Shown here one piece after another: positions 10,133 through 22,559 of a DNA stretch of 64,000 nucleotides. The stretch is from Xanthostigma xanthostigma (taxonomy: Eukaryota; Arthropoda; Insecta; Raphidioptera; Raphidiidae). Numbering within the stretch: the first letter of the stretch is position 1; every line of letters begins with the position of its first letter. The notes under the pieces are model-generated. The model was not told the origin of the DNA, did not search any database, and saw only the letters and a program-made list of their open reading frames with translations. The stretch is taken from NCBI GenBank assembly GCA_963575645.1, contig OY754464.1, forward strand, positions 61,974,948 through 62,038,947. The letters run 5' to 3'. Made by a program: the position numbers and the translations under genes.

Positions 10133-10648
10133 TGAGGTATACAGTCGCAAAAAAAAGTATATCCATAACTGTTTATTATAGGGTGGTAGCAACAACATCA
10201 GATTAGTTCAAAACTTCAATTTCGGTACAATTTGTTAGACAGCAATACATATTATGTATACATTATGAGTGTACGTATGAGTGAGAGACTAGCATGAAAG
10301 ATATCGCGACAGCGTCGCAGTTGAACAATAATTAAATCTTTCAGTTTCATTGGTTAGTTGTCAATTAATGTCGGTAGTTATGGTAAAAATGTTTTTAAAT
10401 TGTATGCGCTTTTGTCAACTGTGAACACGCATTTTATAAAATACTCTGCTTATTTGAAATTTGTCAGCAAATTATAATTAATTTTTTCTCATGATTTTCA
10501 ACGGTGACAGTAGCATTTCGAATAGTTTCTTAGATATTCTAAAATGTACGAACTTTTCTCGGTGATATTATTATGTGTCTTACCGATATTGAATTGTGAA
10601 TGCGCGATTTTTCTATGAGAGCTCACGTTAATTTAAGGATTATAAATT
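10133..10648. other. Unassigned AT-rich sequence
   Basis: No gene, RNA or clear repeat recognised. Confidence 0.4.
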
Positions 10649-11185
10649 TTACCATTCCAACCCAAAAGTGGGGAATGGTACTAGCTTAGGTTAAAAATCA
10701 CTTTTCAAAATTTTACACTATCTTTTCGTTTTGAGGTCCCCCGAATCCAAAAAACATATTTTTGGAAAAGCTCAGTGTGTCTGTTTGTCTGTTGGCTTGT
10801 TTGTTTGTGAGCACGATACAGGTCAAACGAATGAGCGAATTGAAACCAAATTTAGGAGGATGTTTAGTATGCAAATCTGAAGAGCCCTATGTTGGGGAAA
10901 ATCAGAGTATGCGCAGAGTTTCGGGAATATTTTGAAAATGAAAAAAATCAACTGTTCTTTTGTTTTGTAGATCTGTCAGAAATAAACAAGTTAAGTACCT
11001 ATGCTTTGATTAATTTTTACATGACGTGGAACATAAATTGTGTTGGTAACAATGCTAAAGAAGAGCAAATTTCATATTTAATATTAGCCAAATCAGAAAT
11101 TTTATTTTCTTTATTATACTAGTTATAATATCAAATATTAATATTTTTGAAGCTGGAATGGTCCCGTCGCCCAACTGATTGGAAT
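10649..11185 (+). repeat. Dispersed 'GGGGAATGGTA' repeat, copy 1
   Basis: Starts with a small hairpin (TACCATTCC and GGAATGGTA around 10651-10681). Then come TTTTGAGGTCCCC, AAAACATATTTTTGGAAAA, TCTGTTTGTCTGTTGG and a GATCTGTCAGAAATAAA block. The same order recurs at 31787-32300, reversed at 34145-34625, and in part at 25955-26080, 37262-37350 and 47938-47995. The 77-codon frame here is not conserved between copies. The class is unknown. Confidence 0.6.
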
Positions 11186-11928
11186 TTTTTTAATGAACTA
11201 GTAGACCGTTCTGAAATTTTGGGTACTAATTGCATATATATTAAGAAATAAGTTGACAAAATTTCATTCATTTCTCGGTTATTTGAGATACATCCTTGAA
11301 TATTTTAATGCAACATTTAAGTACGTTTATTGTCTTTAATTATTGATTCATTTTTACGTTATCATTATGTGGTATATTACATAGAGCAAAGCTTCTTTTA
11401 AAGTCTACAATTTTAAATTCAGTTACAAAATACATCAGAGATTAATAAGAAAGCTTAAAAAATTTCAAAAGATCGTTGAAGGATGAAAGAATATAAGTCT
11501 AAAGTGCAAAAGGAAGTAAAGTGGCATTATTTTAAATGTTTTACAAAATAAAATATACGAAATGTCCATTTAAGGTACTGCCTTTTAAATTACATGGCTT
11601 GTTATTTTTTCTTTTAAAATAAAGCCATAATATTATTTGAATGTAATTCTGGTATTTTATTTTCCATTAATGTATCAGTCACATCCTTTAAAAGCTTTTA
11701 AAACAAAAGATTTTTCGTTTCAAGTATCTGTTCACTTCACTAAAATTGTATGATATATATTTAAAAACAATATATTCACAGGTACAAAAGCCCAGGAAGA
11801 AAATAAATTTAAAAAATATATACAAAAAAACGTATATCGTAAAATTTTGATTTGAAGTTTTAGGTTTGTTAAACACTTTTATTTAGCTTGACGATCCGTA
11901 TATTTCTTTCTTTGTTTCAACTACTTCC
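11186..11928. other. Unassigned AT-rich sequence
   Basis: Only simple AT-rich text and chance frames. Confidence 0.4.
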
Positions 11929-12300
11929 CGTTATCCGATTGAGTTGAAATTTTGCACACGTATGTAGTTTTCATCACAATGCAATATTATAGTAGCTAAC
12001 TGACCGGTCCGGCGTTCGTCCGGTTGCAAATCGCACTTTTAATAAAACAATCTTTAATAAATAAAATTATCGACCAATTAATTAATTAAATTGGTCGATA
12101 ATTTTATTTATTGAAAAATTGGTCGATAATTGTATTTATTGAAGAGTTCTAATCAGACGTTAATCAAAGATTTGAAAACAATCTTTAACTTAAAATTATC
12201 CGATTGAGTTGAAATTTTGCACACGTATGTAGCTCTGATGACAATACAGTATTATAATAACTAACTGACCGGTCCGGCTTTCATCCGGATGCAAATCAAA
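11929..12300 (+). repeat. Direct repeat flanking an 'ATCGACC' MITE (copy 2)
   Basis: A block of about 100 bp beginning TATCCGATTGAGTTGAAAT occurs at 11932 and again at 12197, ending with GACCGGTCCGGC and CATCCGG or CGTCCGG. Between them lies a palindromic MITE (about 12055-12143) with AATAAAATTATCGACCAATT arms, followed by GAGTTCTAATCAGACGTTAA. Confidence 0.7.
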
Positions 12301-12308
12301 CTCAAAAC

Positions 12309-12672
12309 TTGAAAATAAAAATCGGTAAAAAAACTTACTTAAGCGTTTTTGTTGTACAATCGATAATGCGTACTAAAAACTAGAAAATAAATATGAGTCA
12401 CCATAAGGGGCTTTGATTAAACTAAAATAAAATTGTGGGGGGCATTTATAGTTACATTATAGTCGAAGAAGACAGTCGCAAGCTAAATATGATTTCCAAT
12501 CTCATATTATGTACAAATAAAGGCTTTCTACTAAATGCCTCCACGATTTTATTTTAGTATAATCAAAGCCCCCTATGGTGACTCCTATTTATTTTCTAGT
12601 TTTAAGTACATTATCAATTGTACAATAAAAGCGTTTAACTTAAAAGTTTTTTTAACTATTTTTATTTTTTGT
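12309..12672. mobile_element. Foldback element
   Basis: GGTAAAAAAACTTACTTAAGCG at the left pairs with CGTTTAACTTAAAAGTTTTTTTA at the right, and GGGGCTTTGATTAAACTAAA with its near-perfect counterpart. Arms are about 130 bp, with a loop near 12450-12530. A 70-codon frame in the right arm is a shadow. Confidence 0.75.
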
Positions 12673-13173
12673 CCGAATTTATTTATTTTTTTCAGCAATT
12701 TTTGGCAACTTCACATTGTAGGCTGCGTTGTATTCGCATGCAGATAAGTTATGTCAATCAACAATTAGTAACACGGCTACCTACGTTTTTTTTACTTGAC
12801 GCCTCTTTACATCACTAGTGCTAAATGTATCAATTCGCGAGATCGGTACGGAGGCACGAAAAACGGCTGTTTTATAGGGAGATGTGCATAAAAATATTTA
12901 ACGCATTGCGCACTAAGAATGCTCAGATCAAAGTTGAATTCACGTTTTTACAGACTAATAATATAAGCAAACCGATTTTCCCAAACAAAAGGTGCAGAAG
13001 AAGCAATCTTTTGTCAATGTACCTTCTGAATCCTGCGTTCTGGTTTTCGGAACAACTATAACAAACTATTTACATTCTTTCCATGAAACCTTCACTGCAT
13101 TGCGAAGCTCTGTTTGCCATAGTGAATACAAATCAGATACTATGTCGGAATATGCATACAAATCACTGTGCTA
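12673..13173. other. Unassigned sequence
   Basis: Two overlapping short frames (12825-13061 and 12992-13174) show no family resemblance. No splice-flanked exon was recognised. Confidence 0.35.
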
Positions 13174-13552
13174 AAAAAAAACTTTTTAACAAAAAAATTA
13201 AACCGCCGAAAAACTGAAAAGCAAAAAATAATAAATCTTTTTATTTAACTAAGTTCTATTTAAGTAGTTGAACGTATGTGACAATCTAGTATATCTAAGT
13301 AATTTTGAGTCGGCGTCAACAATCCTTCGCCGGAAATCTCTGAGAGTTCACGAGAGTTCTCTAATTTGATTTGGTTATTTCTTTTAGTGATCTTTGTTCA
13401 TTGGTTGTTTGACGCCGACTCAAAATTACTTAGATATACTAGATTGTCACATACGTTCAACTACTTAAATAGAACTTAGTTAAATAAAAAGATTTATTAT
13501 TTTTTGCTTTTCAGTTTTTCGGCGGTTTAATTTTTTTGTTAAAAAGTTTTTA
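13174..13552. mobile_element. Foldback element with long near-perfect arms
   Basis: Arms of about 145 bp: AAAAACTTTTTAACAAAAAA through AAAATTGACTC-type text to GTCGGCGTCAAC, mirrored from GACGCCGACTC to AAAAAGTTTTT. The loop (about 13319-13410) contains TCTGAGAGTTCACGAGAGTT. No coding content. High arm identity suggests recent insertion. Confidence 0.8.
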
Positions 13553-13609
13553 TTTTATAATTTTTTGTGGCTATATAATTTATAATTGTAATACACAACT
13601 CAGCATGAA

Positions 13610-14131
13610 AATCTGTGAGTGAACAATAAATCACCCCTATTTTAGCACCCTTAGGGTAGGAATTTTTTTTCCAAATTTATATGAGACCAACCTCTAGGTA
13701 TACCCTATCCAATAAAAAAATAATTATCAAAATCGGACTACTCTGTAAAAGGTTATGTATGGTCATACATTACAATCAGTGAGTAAACAATCAATCATCC
13801 CCTGTTTTCCTACCCTTAGGGTTGGAATTTTTTTACCAAATTTATATGGGACCAACTTCGGGGTATACCCTTTCAAACAGAAAAATAATTATCAAAATCG
13901 GACTACTCTGTAAAAAGTTATGTGTGGTCATACATTACAATCAGTGAGTGAACAATCAATCATCCCCTGTTTTCCTACCCTTAGGGTTGGAATTTTTTTA
14001 CCAAATTTATATGGGACCAACTTCGGGGTATACCCTTTCAAACAAAAAAATATTTATCAAAATCGGACTACTCTGTAAAAAGTTATGCGTGGTCATACAT
14101 AAAAAAAAAAAAAAATAAAAAAAAAAAAAAA
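13610..14131 (+). repeat. Three ~165-bp tandem units with a poly(A) tail
   Basis: Units start near 13610, 13773 and 13938. Each has CAATCATCCCCTGTTTTCC-like text, CCCTTAGGGTTGGAATT, a GGGACCAACTTCGGGGTATA block and TCAAAATCGGACTACTCTG. Units 2 and 3 are almost identical; unit 1 is diverged. A long A run (14099-14131) closes the array, as at the 3' end of a retroposon. Confidence 0.8.
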
Positions 14132-14331
14132 ATATACGCGTCGACTTGAGAACCTCCTCCGTTTTTGTTTTTCGTCGGTTAATTAACATTCATCGGTTAA
14201 CGCTACTTCTCAAACAAAATGTTTTCCAACAAATTCAAAACAATTCCTTTTTAGGTTGTAATCACTAAATTTATGTAATACGTAATAATTGACTAAATTT
14301 TCATTACAAATTTATTATTTACTAGCAGCTC

Positions 14332-14790
14332 GGTCCGGCTTCGCTCGAAATTGTAGAATGCCATCGTTTTTTCTTCGACTTACGTTGCAAAATTGATATC
14401 CAAGAAAAGCACTTAACATAAAAATAGGTATAGTAAGCTATCTTTAAAAGATACACATATGCAAATTGGGGACTTTTCTGTATACCTATAAAAGAGGAAC
14501 AATTTCACCATACATTGTTTTGTTATATCTCAAAGGGATTAGGCAGCGTTTTCGATGAAAGTTCCAAGTCGGCTTGGTTTTTTTTTTCTACATCTTCAAC
14601 AATCATCATCATAATGAAACCAATTTACACAAAACATTAATGAATAATACACTTAAACCTTTCTCTCGAATCACTCCGTCCATTGGTGAAAACCGTACGA
14701 AAATCCGTTCGATAGTTTTTGAGTTTATCGCGTTCAGACAGGCAGACCGCCGCAGCGGAGGGACTTTTTTATAATATGTAGTGATACAGC
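14332..14790 (-). mobile_element. Helitron-like non-autonomous element
   Basis: On the minus strand it ends in a GC-rich patch and CTAG (14332-14335) before a T, as expected for Helitron 3' ends. The other side carries GATAGTTTTTGAGTTTATCG, CAGACAGGCAGACC and TTTTATAATATGTAGTGA, text found in many insect copies of this class. No Rep/helicase ORF. Confidence 0.5.
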
Positions 14791-15695
14791 AGTGAATTTC
14801 ACGGAATTTTATGTTTCTCGCTAAAAAATCTGCTTAGAAATAAATGTTGATCTAGATTTTATACTAAAGTTGAAACTTGGTGTTTAGGAAACAAGACCTT
14901 CGAAGAGCTGTTAAAAAATATTGCAATATAATTGTAATATTGCATTTGTTTGAAGGCAATAATCCCTCCCACTGAATACACAAACGGAAATACGTAGCCC
15001 GACGCGACATCCTTATTTTTGTCAATAATAATAAGAGTATATTCCCGACACAAAGCGTTTATTGACTGAGCTACGCGTAACATTCTATAAACAATAGTGA
15101 AGTGATGTTCCCGTAGATAAATTCTGAAAATGCCGGGGCTTTATTCACTGCTGTGAAGGAAAAAAAGTTAAATTGCCGACGTACCCTCCATACAGTATAA
15201 ACTAAAAGAACTGACTTTAAATCTTGACAGTTAAAATTAACAAATAAACGGCATTAGCAATTATATACGGAAATACATCACTCAACAACATAAGGTTTGT
15301 GTACTTTAAGTTGGCAGACTTGTTATATATGTATGTTGGCAGCAGCTGAGGTGTCTGTGTGTCTCGAAAACTTTCTGTCGTCTTGTACTATATGGAAGAG
15401 AAACCACACCGCAATATCAACAAGTATGTAAGTCAACCACCTGACATATTTGATCTCGAGAGGAATTTATTACAAAAACAAAATAAATCTTTCAAAAATA
15501 TTAAAACTTGCTATATTATTAATAAAGTTAATTAAATTGTAACACAAAAAACACGCTTTTCTAAGTAATGACAGCTATGTTGTGTAACATTATTATGCTA
15601 ATCCAAAAATCTGTTAATCAAACTGTTTCTCAAAATCGATTAGTCGATCATTTCTTATTTAATATTAATTTAGAATTAAATTATGGAGTTGTAAG
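14791..15695. other. Unassigned AT-rich sequence
   Basis: No gene or recognised repeat. The short frames at 14859-15083 and 15568-15795 lack any family signal. Confidence 0.4.
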
Positions 15696-15704
15696 ACTTC
15701 TACA

Positions 15705-15850
15705 TGCGAGGCTGGTTTTGCACGACACAAACCTGCAGCCTGCACGATTTCGCACAATAGACCAGCATAAACCAGCACAAACCAGCAAATTTTAGTGCAG
15801 TTTTCGTATATAATGTGCAGTTTTTAAGTAGTTTATACACTTGTCAAGAT
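15705..15850 (+). repeat. Dispersed 'ACCAGCATAAACCAGCA' repeat, copy 1
   Basis: ACCAGCATAAACCAGCA, AACCTGCAGCCTGCA and TTTTAAGTAGTTTA occur in the same order at 31376-31525. It is internally repetitive in ACCAGC and CTGCA words. Function and class are unknown. Confidence 0.5.
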
Positions 15851-16508
15851 GGAGACATTTGAACAGTGAAATAATTTTAAACATCAATGTAGTGACTAGT
15901 GAATCTCAAATTTTATTGGAACATAGACACAAAGTTCAGGGTTGACAACACCTAAAAATGTTTCCCTCTCAACTCAAGACAAAATAGGTACCTCTAAAAC
16001 TCCCAGAATTACGTGTCAAACTTCCCCCTTCTCAAATACATTACACCATTGCAAATTTTGAATCAATTATTCAATATTTCAATCAAAATTGTGGTTTCTT
16101 CTGAAGTTTACGAATAATTCAAATCATAAAATTTAACATTAAATAAACTTAACAGTTTTTTTTGTTGGGTTAATAATACATATAATCAAGATCCGCCATT
16201 CTGAGAATCGATCTATCATAATACTCTAACAGTACAAAATTGCTTTGAAAATATCTCAAAATTGGGACTAGCATTTACTGAAAATATCAAATGAAATGTA
16301 GGGTATCTATTGAAATAGATACATTGCATTTGAAATTTTGTATAATAAATATAGATGTAGATGTCATCATTTCACTGTGTATGTATGAAGCAAATAGAAT
16401 TACCAACTTAATGTTCTATGCATAATTATTTGTATAATCCGGATATTCGTCTTTCTATCTACTATAGATTTACAGGCTGTTCGATGGTGTTCGAGATATA
16501 TCGGGTGC
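15851..16508. other. Unassigned AT-rich sequence
   Basis: Nothing recognised. Confidence 0.4.
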
Positions 16509-17098
16509 GGCAAAAGTTTGGAAACGGTCCGATATTTCCGGAGGGTTAGGTTTGCGAAAAAAAAGTTTGGTACAAAAGTTGATTGGTTTTCAGTTTGCAA
16601 TCGTTTGGTCACTGAATCATCCCCCAACCCCTCACCCCCCCCCCCCCGTGGGGGTGAGGGTGACTTTGAAATTTCAAATGGCGACCCCAATTTTCTTTCA
16701 AAAAAAAATTTTTCGAACAAAAGTTGCCTAATATTGCTCTCTGAACCCGAATTTGTACAAAACTTTTTTTTGAAATTCGTTCAAGACCGTTCTTGAGGAA
16801 AAAATGCATGAAATTGCGAATAAAAGCGAATTGTCTATAGGGTGGGGGATGATCCGGTTCAAAAAATTTTTCGAACAAAAGTTGCCTAATTTTTCTCTCT
16901 GAACCCGAATCCGCGAAAGAAAATTGGGGTCGCCATTTGAAATTTCAAAGTCACCCTCACCCCCACGGGGGGGTGAGGGGTTGGGGGATGATTCAGTGAC
17001 CAAACGATTGCAAACTGAAAACCAATCAACTTTTGTACCAAACTTTTTTTCGCAAACCTAACCCTCCGGAAATATCGGACCGTTTCCAAACTTTTGCC
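16509..17098. mobile_element. 590-bp foldback element with G/C-run arms
   Basis: GGCAAAAGTTTGGAAACGG starts the left arm and its reverse complement ends at 17098. Arms of about 200 bp match almost base for base and include a C-run followed by GTGGGGGTGAGGGTGAC. The central part holds a direct repeat of TTTTTCGAACAAAAGTTGCC (about 16698 and 16867) followed by CTCTCTGAACCCGAAT. Four overlapping frames on both strands are arm shadows. Confidence 0.8.
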
Positions 17099-19791
17099 AT
17101 TTTAATATAGGTTTATGATAGGCATTTTGTTTATATTTAATCCCCATTAAAATACTTGAACTGGTTCTAAACATGCTTAGTAATGATTATGTGAAATAAT
17201 TTTACAAAAACTCTCTTTCAAAAATAAATAAAAAATCAATTTTGGGAAAAAATTAGAACTGCATTTTGTATAGCTATTTAAAGCCATCAGACAAAAACAA
17301 TCGGTAGTCGTGGTCGTTAGGTCGACTGTTTATCAATTATTTTAAATGTCAAATCTCATCAACAACTGAGGGGAAACGTCGGAATGGAGTTAGTATTCCA
17401 ATATTTTATGGGAATTATTACTCTTCGGGACTGGAGCCCGTGCCAGTCGGTTTGTGTGTTAGCTGGCAGAGTCTCTAATACACAAATAGACGCTGATGCA
17501 CGTCTATTCATCTCAGGTTCAAATCCAAATTATATTTTTTTTTGTTTCCTAATAGCTTTTTTGATAACGGTGTAAGCACTGATAAGTTCTTACTTATAAA
17601 AAATAAAACGCTTTGGTTGAATTAATAATAATTCGTAAAATGATGTTTTCTCCTATGAAGTAATTAATCAATTAAATTTTTTCCAAATTATAACAACCTT
17701 CATTTTTCCAGCGTAGCTAAGGAAAACTAATTTTGACAATATTACAAAAAAGAGAGAGAGAGTTAATGTAACAAAGCTTGCTACAACGGTTTACAAAATA
17801 AAAAATAATATAACAATAATTAATAAAGAAAAGTTGAAAAAGCTGGCGTTTTTAATAATTTTTGGTTGATAGTATGAAAACCAAAAATTACTGATTGTTT
17901 GACATCTGTTTGAAAAGACGATAATAAACAAACAATTTTTTTTTTTAAATAAAATAAATTTTTTTGATCCGAAAGTTTCAAAATAATAGGAAAAAATTGA
18001 GAGACTTGACATTTCTAATAATTGGTAAGCAGTCGCCCTAATGGCTACGACTGAAACAAAAACAAAATTGACGTTTTTTTTTTAATATTTTGAAAATAAA
18101 TAAACAAAATTATTACTAAGGATGTCCAAAACCAGTCCATAACAAAAAGAGTGTGAACAGTAGTGGGACGTCTGGCATATGTGAAACACCTAAATTTATT
18201 TATATTGAAATGTTTTTATTTGAACGAAATGAAAACGAAAAAATATATAACAATGCACAGTAATTATTTATCCACGCAAAAACCACATAAACAAACACAT
18301 GTCGAAATATTAAAGCCATGTTCAAAGTTATCAGCAAATGCTATGTTGCAACTTTAAGTTACAGGCAGCGTCACTTACATGACTATTCTACTAACTAATA
18401 AATGTCAGTTAAACGTCGCCATCAATAAAAGCCATGTTATAATTCAAGGCATACAGACAGCAAGCGCTGACACACATTTTCGCGCTGTAAATTCTAGTAA
18501 CTAAATTAAACTTTACGTGCCATGAACAACGTCGTGCATCACAGCGTCTAGCGTTACGGCATTTGAACGTGTTTACCCCCATCCAAACGCGTCAGTTGAT
18601 GTTTTTCATCAATTAAACAAAAATTCATAATGGAAAGCAAATACTAATTGTATATCATATTCCGATGTCTCAAAAATCGAGGGACAGCCTATATTTTAGA
18701 AAGACTCATATGCCGTGACGTATGTGCTCCGTTATTTACTTAGTTCCTCCATATATTACTTCCAGTCACCAAAGCCACTTATACAGCAAACAAATGTCTG
18801 TTTTTGACAAATAAGAGCTATACGCAGTAGACATGAAATGAATAACGTTGATATGTACATATTTACATTATTTTCGATATAATATTATAATATTGAAAAC
18901 GACGTCTACGTTATTATTAAATTATTACAGAAAGGGTAGTTACACATTAACGGCTTGGCAGTGAGACGCCTCAGGGCGGAAAAATATTCAACACGAGACA
19001 AAATGACAGCTTCATATTACAGAGAAAATCAGATTACAACGGATAAATTGTGTTCTACACCTGCTTGTAAAATTTTGATCTCGTTAGGGAGTCTCAAAAC
19101 TAGAATATTCGAAAATAGATATCTTGTTGAGTTTGTTATCATGCTATTATACTGAAATAAGCAAAATTAAAAAATGTGACAATAATTCAATTCCATTTTT
19201 TGTCCTTTTAATTCATGAAAGATCTTCACGGAATCCTTATAATTTCATTATGTCTGCCCGTTTGTTCATTTGTTCGTATATCACAGCCCTAACTCCGCAT
19301 TCTTTCCATTGATTTGGATGACATTTTTGAGGCAGGTATATAATGTGAACCGCCATACAACTGTGTAATAAAATTATAAAAAAAAAAAATAGAGGTGAAT
19401 TTCCATGGAGTATCATTGGATAGGTCTTTAAAAATGCAATAAGAGTTCTTAAATGACTTTTTTCGTAGATGAATATTTCCCAAGATATAAGCTCCCAAAA
19501 TTGTTAATAATATTTTTAAGGGCGGCTGGCAAGGAAGGACATTATTATGTCCGCCAAATCAAAAAATTCATATCTTTCAAGAAAAAAAAATACTTCTAGC
19601 ACACGATCCACAAAAGCGTTTTTTGAGGGATGAAAATCGCCTTTTTTAACCGTCCCTGCAAGCCTAAGACCGACAACCCATACATTTCCATGTTGACTGA
19701 TGACTCAGTCTGCCTAGATTCGTCAACTGACTAACGTTCTTTCATATCAATGAGGCTTTAGTGTCACTCTCTATCATCATATTATATTATT
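17099..19791. other. Long unassigned AT-rich stretch
   Basis: No convincing gene. 17440-17535 has a tRNA-like B box (GGTTCAAATCC) but no foldable tRNA. 19280-19640 has TCATATCTTTCAAG-type text of unknown repeat origin. Confidence 0.4.
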
Positions 19792-20348
19792 AATATTATA
19801 AATGCGAATGTAAGTTTGTTTGTTACGCTTTCACGCAAAAACTACTTAACCGATCATCATGAAACTTTGCACATACACTCTTGAAGGTATTAGAAGTAAC
19901 ATAGGATACTTTTTATTAAAAAAAAATAAAAATTTTTTACGAAAAATAAGAAAGGGTTGAAAACATTTTTTGGGCCCAAAAATACCGAAAAATTTCTCCG
20001 AATCGTTTCAAAATTGAAATTTAACCCTTTAGTAATGATTAAAATGTGCTATTAAAATTTCATTAAAATCGGCCCGACAGGACCGGACTTACAAATTTTA
20101 TGAAAACGAAATATTATAAATGCGAATGTAAGTTTGTTTGTTACGCTTTCACGCAAAAACTACTTAACCGATCATCATGAAACTTTGCACATACACTCTT
20201 GAAGGTATTAGAAGTAACATAGGATACTTTTTATTAAAAAAAAATAAAAATTTTTTACGAAAAATAAGAAAATTGTTTCAACCCCTGATATGCATGTCAA
20301 AAGTCGATTTCCATCTCAATCGCGGGCGTAGCCGCGGGTAGCGGCTAG
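19792..20348 (+). mobile_element. Helitron-like element with internal 162-bp duplication
   Basis: A 162-bp block starting AATATTATAAATGCGAATG is present at 19792-19953 and, essentially unchanged, at 20110-20271 (offset 318 bp). The element ends GCCGCGGGTAGCGGCTAG at 20348 before T. That GC-rich hairpin region followed by CTAG and T is the usual Helitron 3' end. The text TTTCACGCAAAAACTACTTA is shared with many insect Helitron-like copies. No protein is encoded. Confidence 0.6.
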
Positions 20349-20489
20349 TGTGTAATATATGTAACAATCACTCAATTTTGCATCCCAAACCTAGCCTATG
20401 TCTTTTTCGAAATAGCCCTGAATACTCTGTTTTAAAATACTATAACTGTCTTCATACTGACATGAGGACATCACAATTTCTCAAATTTA

Positions 20490-20936
20490 TAATAATATAA
20501 TAATAATATTAATAATAATAATAATAATGCGTTTAACGTTGGTTTCTCGACTTTATGCCATAACAGACGCCATTCGCACCATTACTATTTTCCATCTATC
20601 AACACTTCCCGTTATTTTCTACATTTTTAAACTTCAACTAATTAATAGCAATGGGCGAATGAAGGAATTTTAAGACATTAGGATAAGGTAGGCAAATTTT
20701 GAGCATAGGAGTTTGACAGGTAATTCGCCCATGGCCTTGAATAAGGAACCATCCCCATATTTATCTGGAATTATTGAGGAAAACCTCAATAAGATGGTCG
20801 GTACAGGAATTACCGTTTCTCGGCAAGAGGTAACAGGAAAACCCTCTGCTATCTGCCCTCGCCCGGATTCGAACCCGGTACCTCCCGAATGCAAGTCTAG
20901 TGCTCTCACCACTACGCCACCCGCTCGGTTATTTCC
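20490..20936 (-). mobile_element. tRNA-derived SINE, copy 2
   Basis: Same family as 5083-5485 in the opposite orientation. The minus strand runs AACCGAGCGGGTGGCGTAG (A box side), GGGTTCGAATCCGG (B box), GCCGAGAAACGGTAATTCC and an (ATT)n tail at 20490-20526. CAAATTTA flanks it on both sides (20482-20489, 20937-20944), a likely 8-bp target duplication. It is more diverged than copy 1. Confidence 0.82.
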
Positions 20937-20944
20937 CAAATTTA

Positions 20945-21504
20945 AAAGAACGCTTAAGTCACGGTTAATTAAAGCTTTTTATATTCTGCTAATGAATTTA
21001 CCCGATGTATTTTTTTAAATTGTAATAATGACAAATCCTGCCTACATCTGTTTCGGATAATAAATTTATTTTGTTCTATACTGATTTAGTAACTGAAATT
21101 TTGAATTTCTTTTCTTTTTTCGCTGCTAATATATCTTCCGTGGATACTGGATCCCAACTCAACCCGACCACCATAAACTTTAATGGACCAAATAAAGCAA
21201 GTTGTAATATCCTGTCATAATTTTATCCGAAAAACATATTTTTTTCTACGATATTTATAATTATAAATCAATAGTTAATCGTCTCCAGCTGATACGATAC
21301 ATGTACTGAATAATGACTATTAATTAATTATTTATCTAATGACAAGACAAAAAACATACGATAAAATTTTCACATCCAAAAATTATACCACATTTTGAAA
21401 GAAATAGTTTTGTGATTTAAGATTCGGATGAAGATCACCATCTCGGGAAATTTAAATCTTTCAACGGAAAAATATCTCTATTTATTAAATTTAAACAATA
21501 GTAT
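20945..21504. other. Unassigned AT-rich sequence
   Basis: Nothing recognised. Confidence 0.4.
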
Positions 21505-21647
21505 GGTTCTTAAATAATTGGCAGTGACTTATACTTCACAATATAATATCGTCACAGTTTTTATGTATGGTGGATATTGTAAGCATATCCGCCCCATGCA
21601 GAAAATTTATATTATACTGTAAAGTCACTGCCAATTATTATGGAACC
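21505..21647. mobile_element. Short palindromic MITE
   Basis: GGTTCTTAAATAATTGGCAG and its counterpart CTGCCAATTATTATGGAACC form the stem. TAGTAT occurs just outside on both sides, a possible 6-bp target duplication. No ORF. Confidence 0.7.
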
Positions 21648-21873
21648 TTAGTATAGGTTTCGCACGTATATAGATGGAGAAGAACGAGAGCAAAGAGAGT
21701 AAATTAAATCCCAGGCGATGTGAACCACCAATATGGCATTAGGAATATATATTATACACACGTTCATACATGATGGTTGTCTATTTTGCTACATATGTAA
21801 ATTTACAGTATTACTAGGAAAAGGTTCAACATTGTCCTAGGTATATTACAATAAAATTTATTTATATATTATA

Positions 21874-22100
21874 CTAGCGGTCCCGCCCGGTTTCACCCGG
21901 GTGCAAAAGAACGAATGGGGAAGGAAGAAAAAAAATTTAGGGGTGGACTACCCCTAACATTTAGGGGGATGAAAAATAGATGTTGGCCGATTCTCATAGA
22001 TACCGGATAAGCACAAAAAATTTCATCAAAATCGGTCAAGCCGTTTCGGAGGAGTATGGCAACGAAAACTGTGACACGAGAATTTTATTATATATAGCGG
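21874..22100 (-). mobile_element. Helitron-like or RTE-derived short element
   Basis: CTAGCGG (21874) followed by TCCCGCCCGGTTTCACCCGG is the reversed 3' end seen in the other CTAG-ending elements. The far side is CGTTTCGGAGGAGTATGGCA and ACACGAGAATTTTATTATAT. It has no valid protein frame; the class could also be RTE-derived. Confidence 0.45.
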
Positions 22101-22128
22101 ACCCGGCGAACTTCGTACCGCCTAACAG

Positions 22129-22130
<2 letters not shown>

Positions 22131-22174
<44 letters not shown>

Positions 22175-22178
22175 ATAT
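22131..22178. repeat. (TA)n microsatellite
   Basis: An uninterrupted TA dinucleotide run of more than 20 repeats, with one C near its end. It likely varies in length between individuals. Confidence 0.9.
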
Positions 22179-22184
22179 AATTGG

Positions 22185-22360
22185 AACATCTATCTATCTA
22201 TTTTATTTATTTTAAAATATACATGGACGTATATTATGTGTGTATGTCGAACACTCCGGCTGCGCCGTCGTGCCCGGTGCAAAAGAACGAATGGGGATAT
22301 TTGAATCTTTGATTAACGTCTGATTAGTACTCTTCAATAAATAAATTATCGACCAATTTT
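22185..22360 (+). repeat. TCTA-headed repeat joined to an 'ATCGACC' MITE piece (copy 3)
   Basis: 22185-22275 repeats the block at 4540-4660. It is followed at 22299-22360 by ATCTTTGATTAACGTCTGAT and AATAAATTATCGACCAATTTT, half of the foldback MITE family. Confidence 0.55.
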
Positions 22361-22559
22361 TATAAGATCAACAACATTTTCGATATGAATAAAAAAAAGT
22401 ATACTTACAACACAAAATCCGTTGTTATTGGAAGCTCGTGTCACGTGTTGAGTACTTTTGAGGTTATAAAATCACTTGAAAATTATTTAATGATGAAAAA
22501 TGTTAAAAGTATATATAAATGTTTTTTTAATTTTTGACAGAATTTTTTCAAATCATACA

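Noticed and set aside
13610-14131. CRISPR-like array
   Set aside because: The units are directly tandem without unique spacers, the unit is 165 bp, and the genome is eukaryotic.
16400-17089. Five overlapping frames of 67-106 codons on both strands
   Set aside because: They are arms of the 16509-17098 foldback read in different directions; shared peptides reflect the palindrome.
17440-17540. Possible tRNA (B box GGTTCAAATCC)
   Set aside because: No acceptor stem and no seven-base anticodon loop in the right place could be paired.
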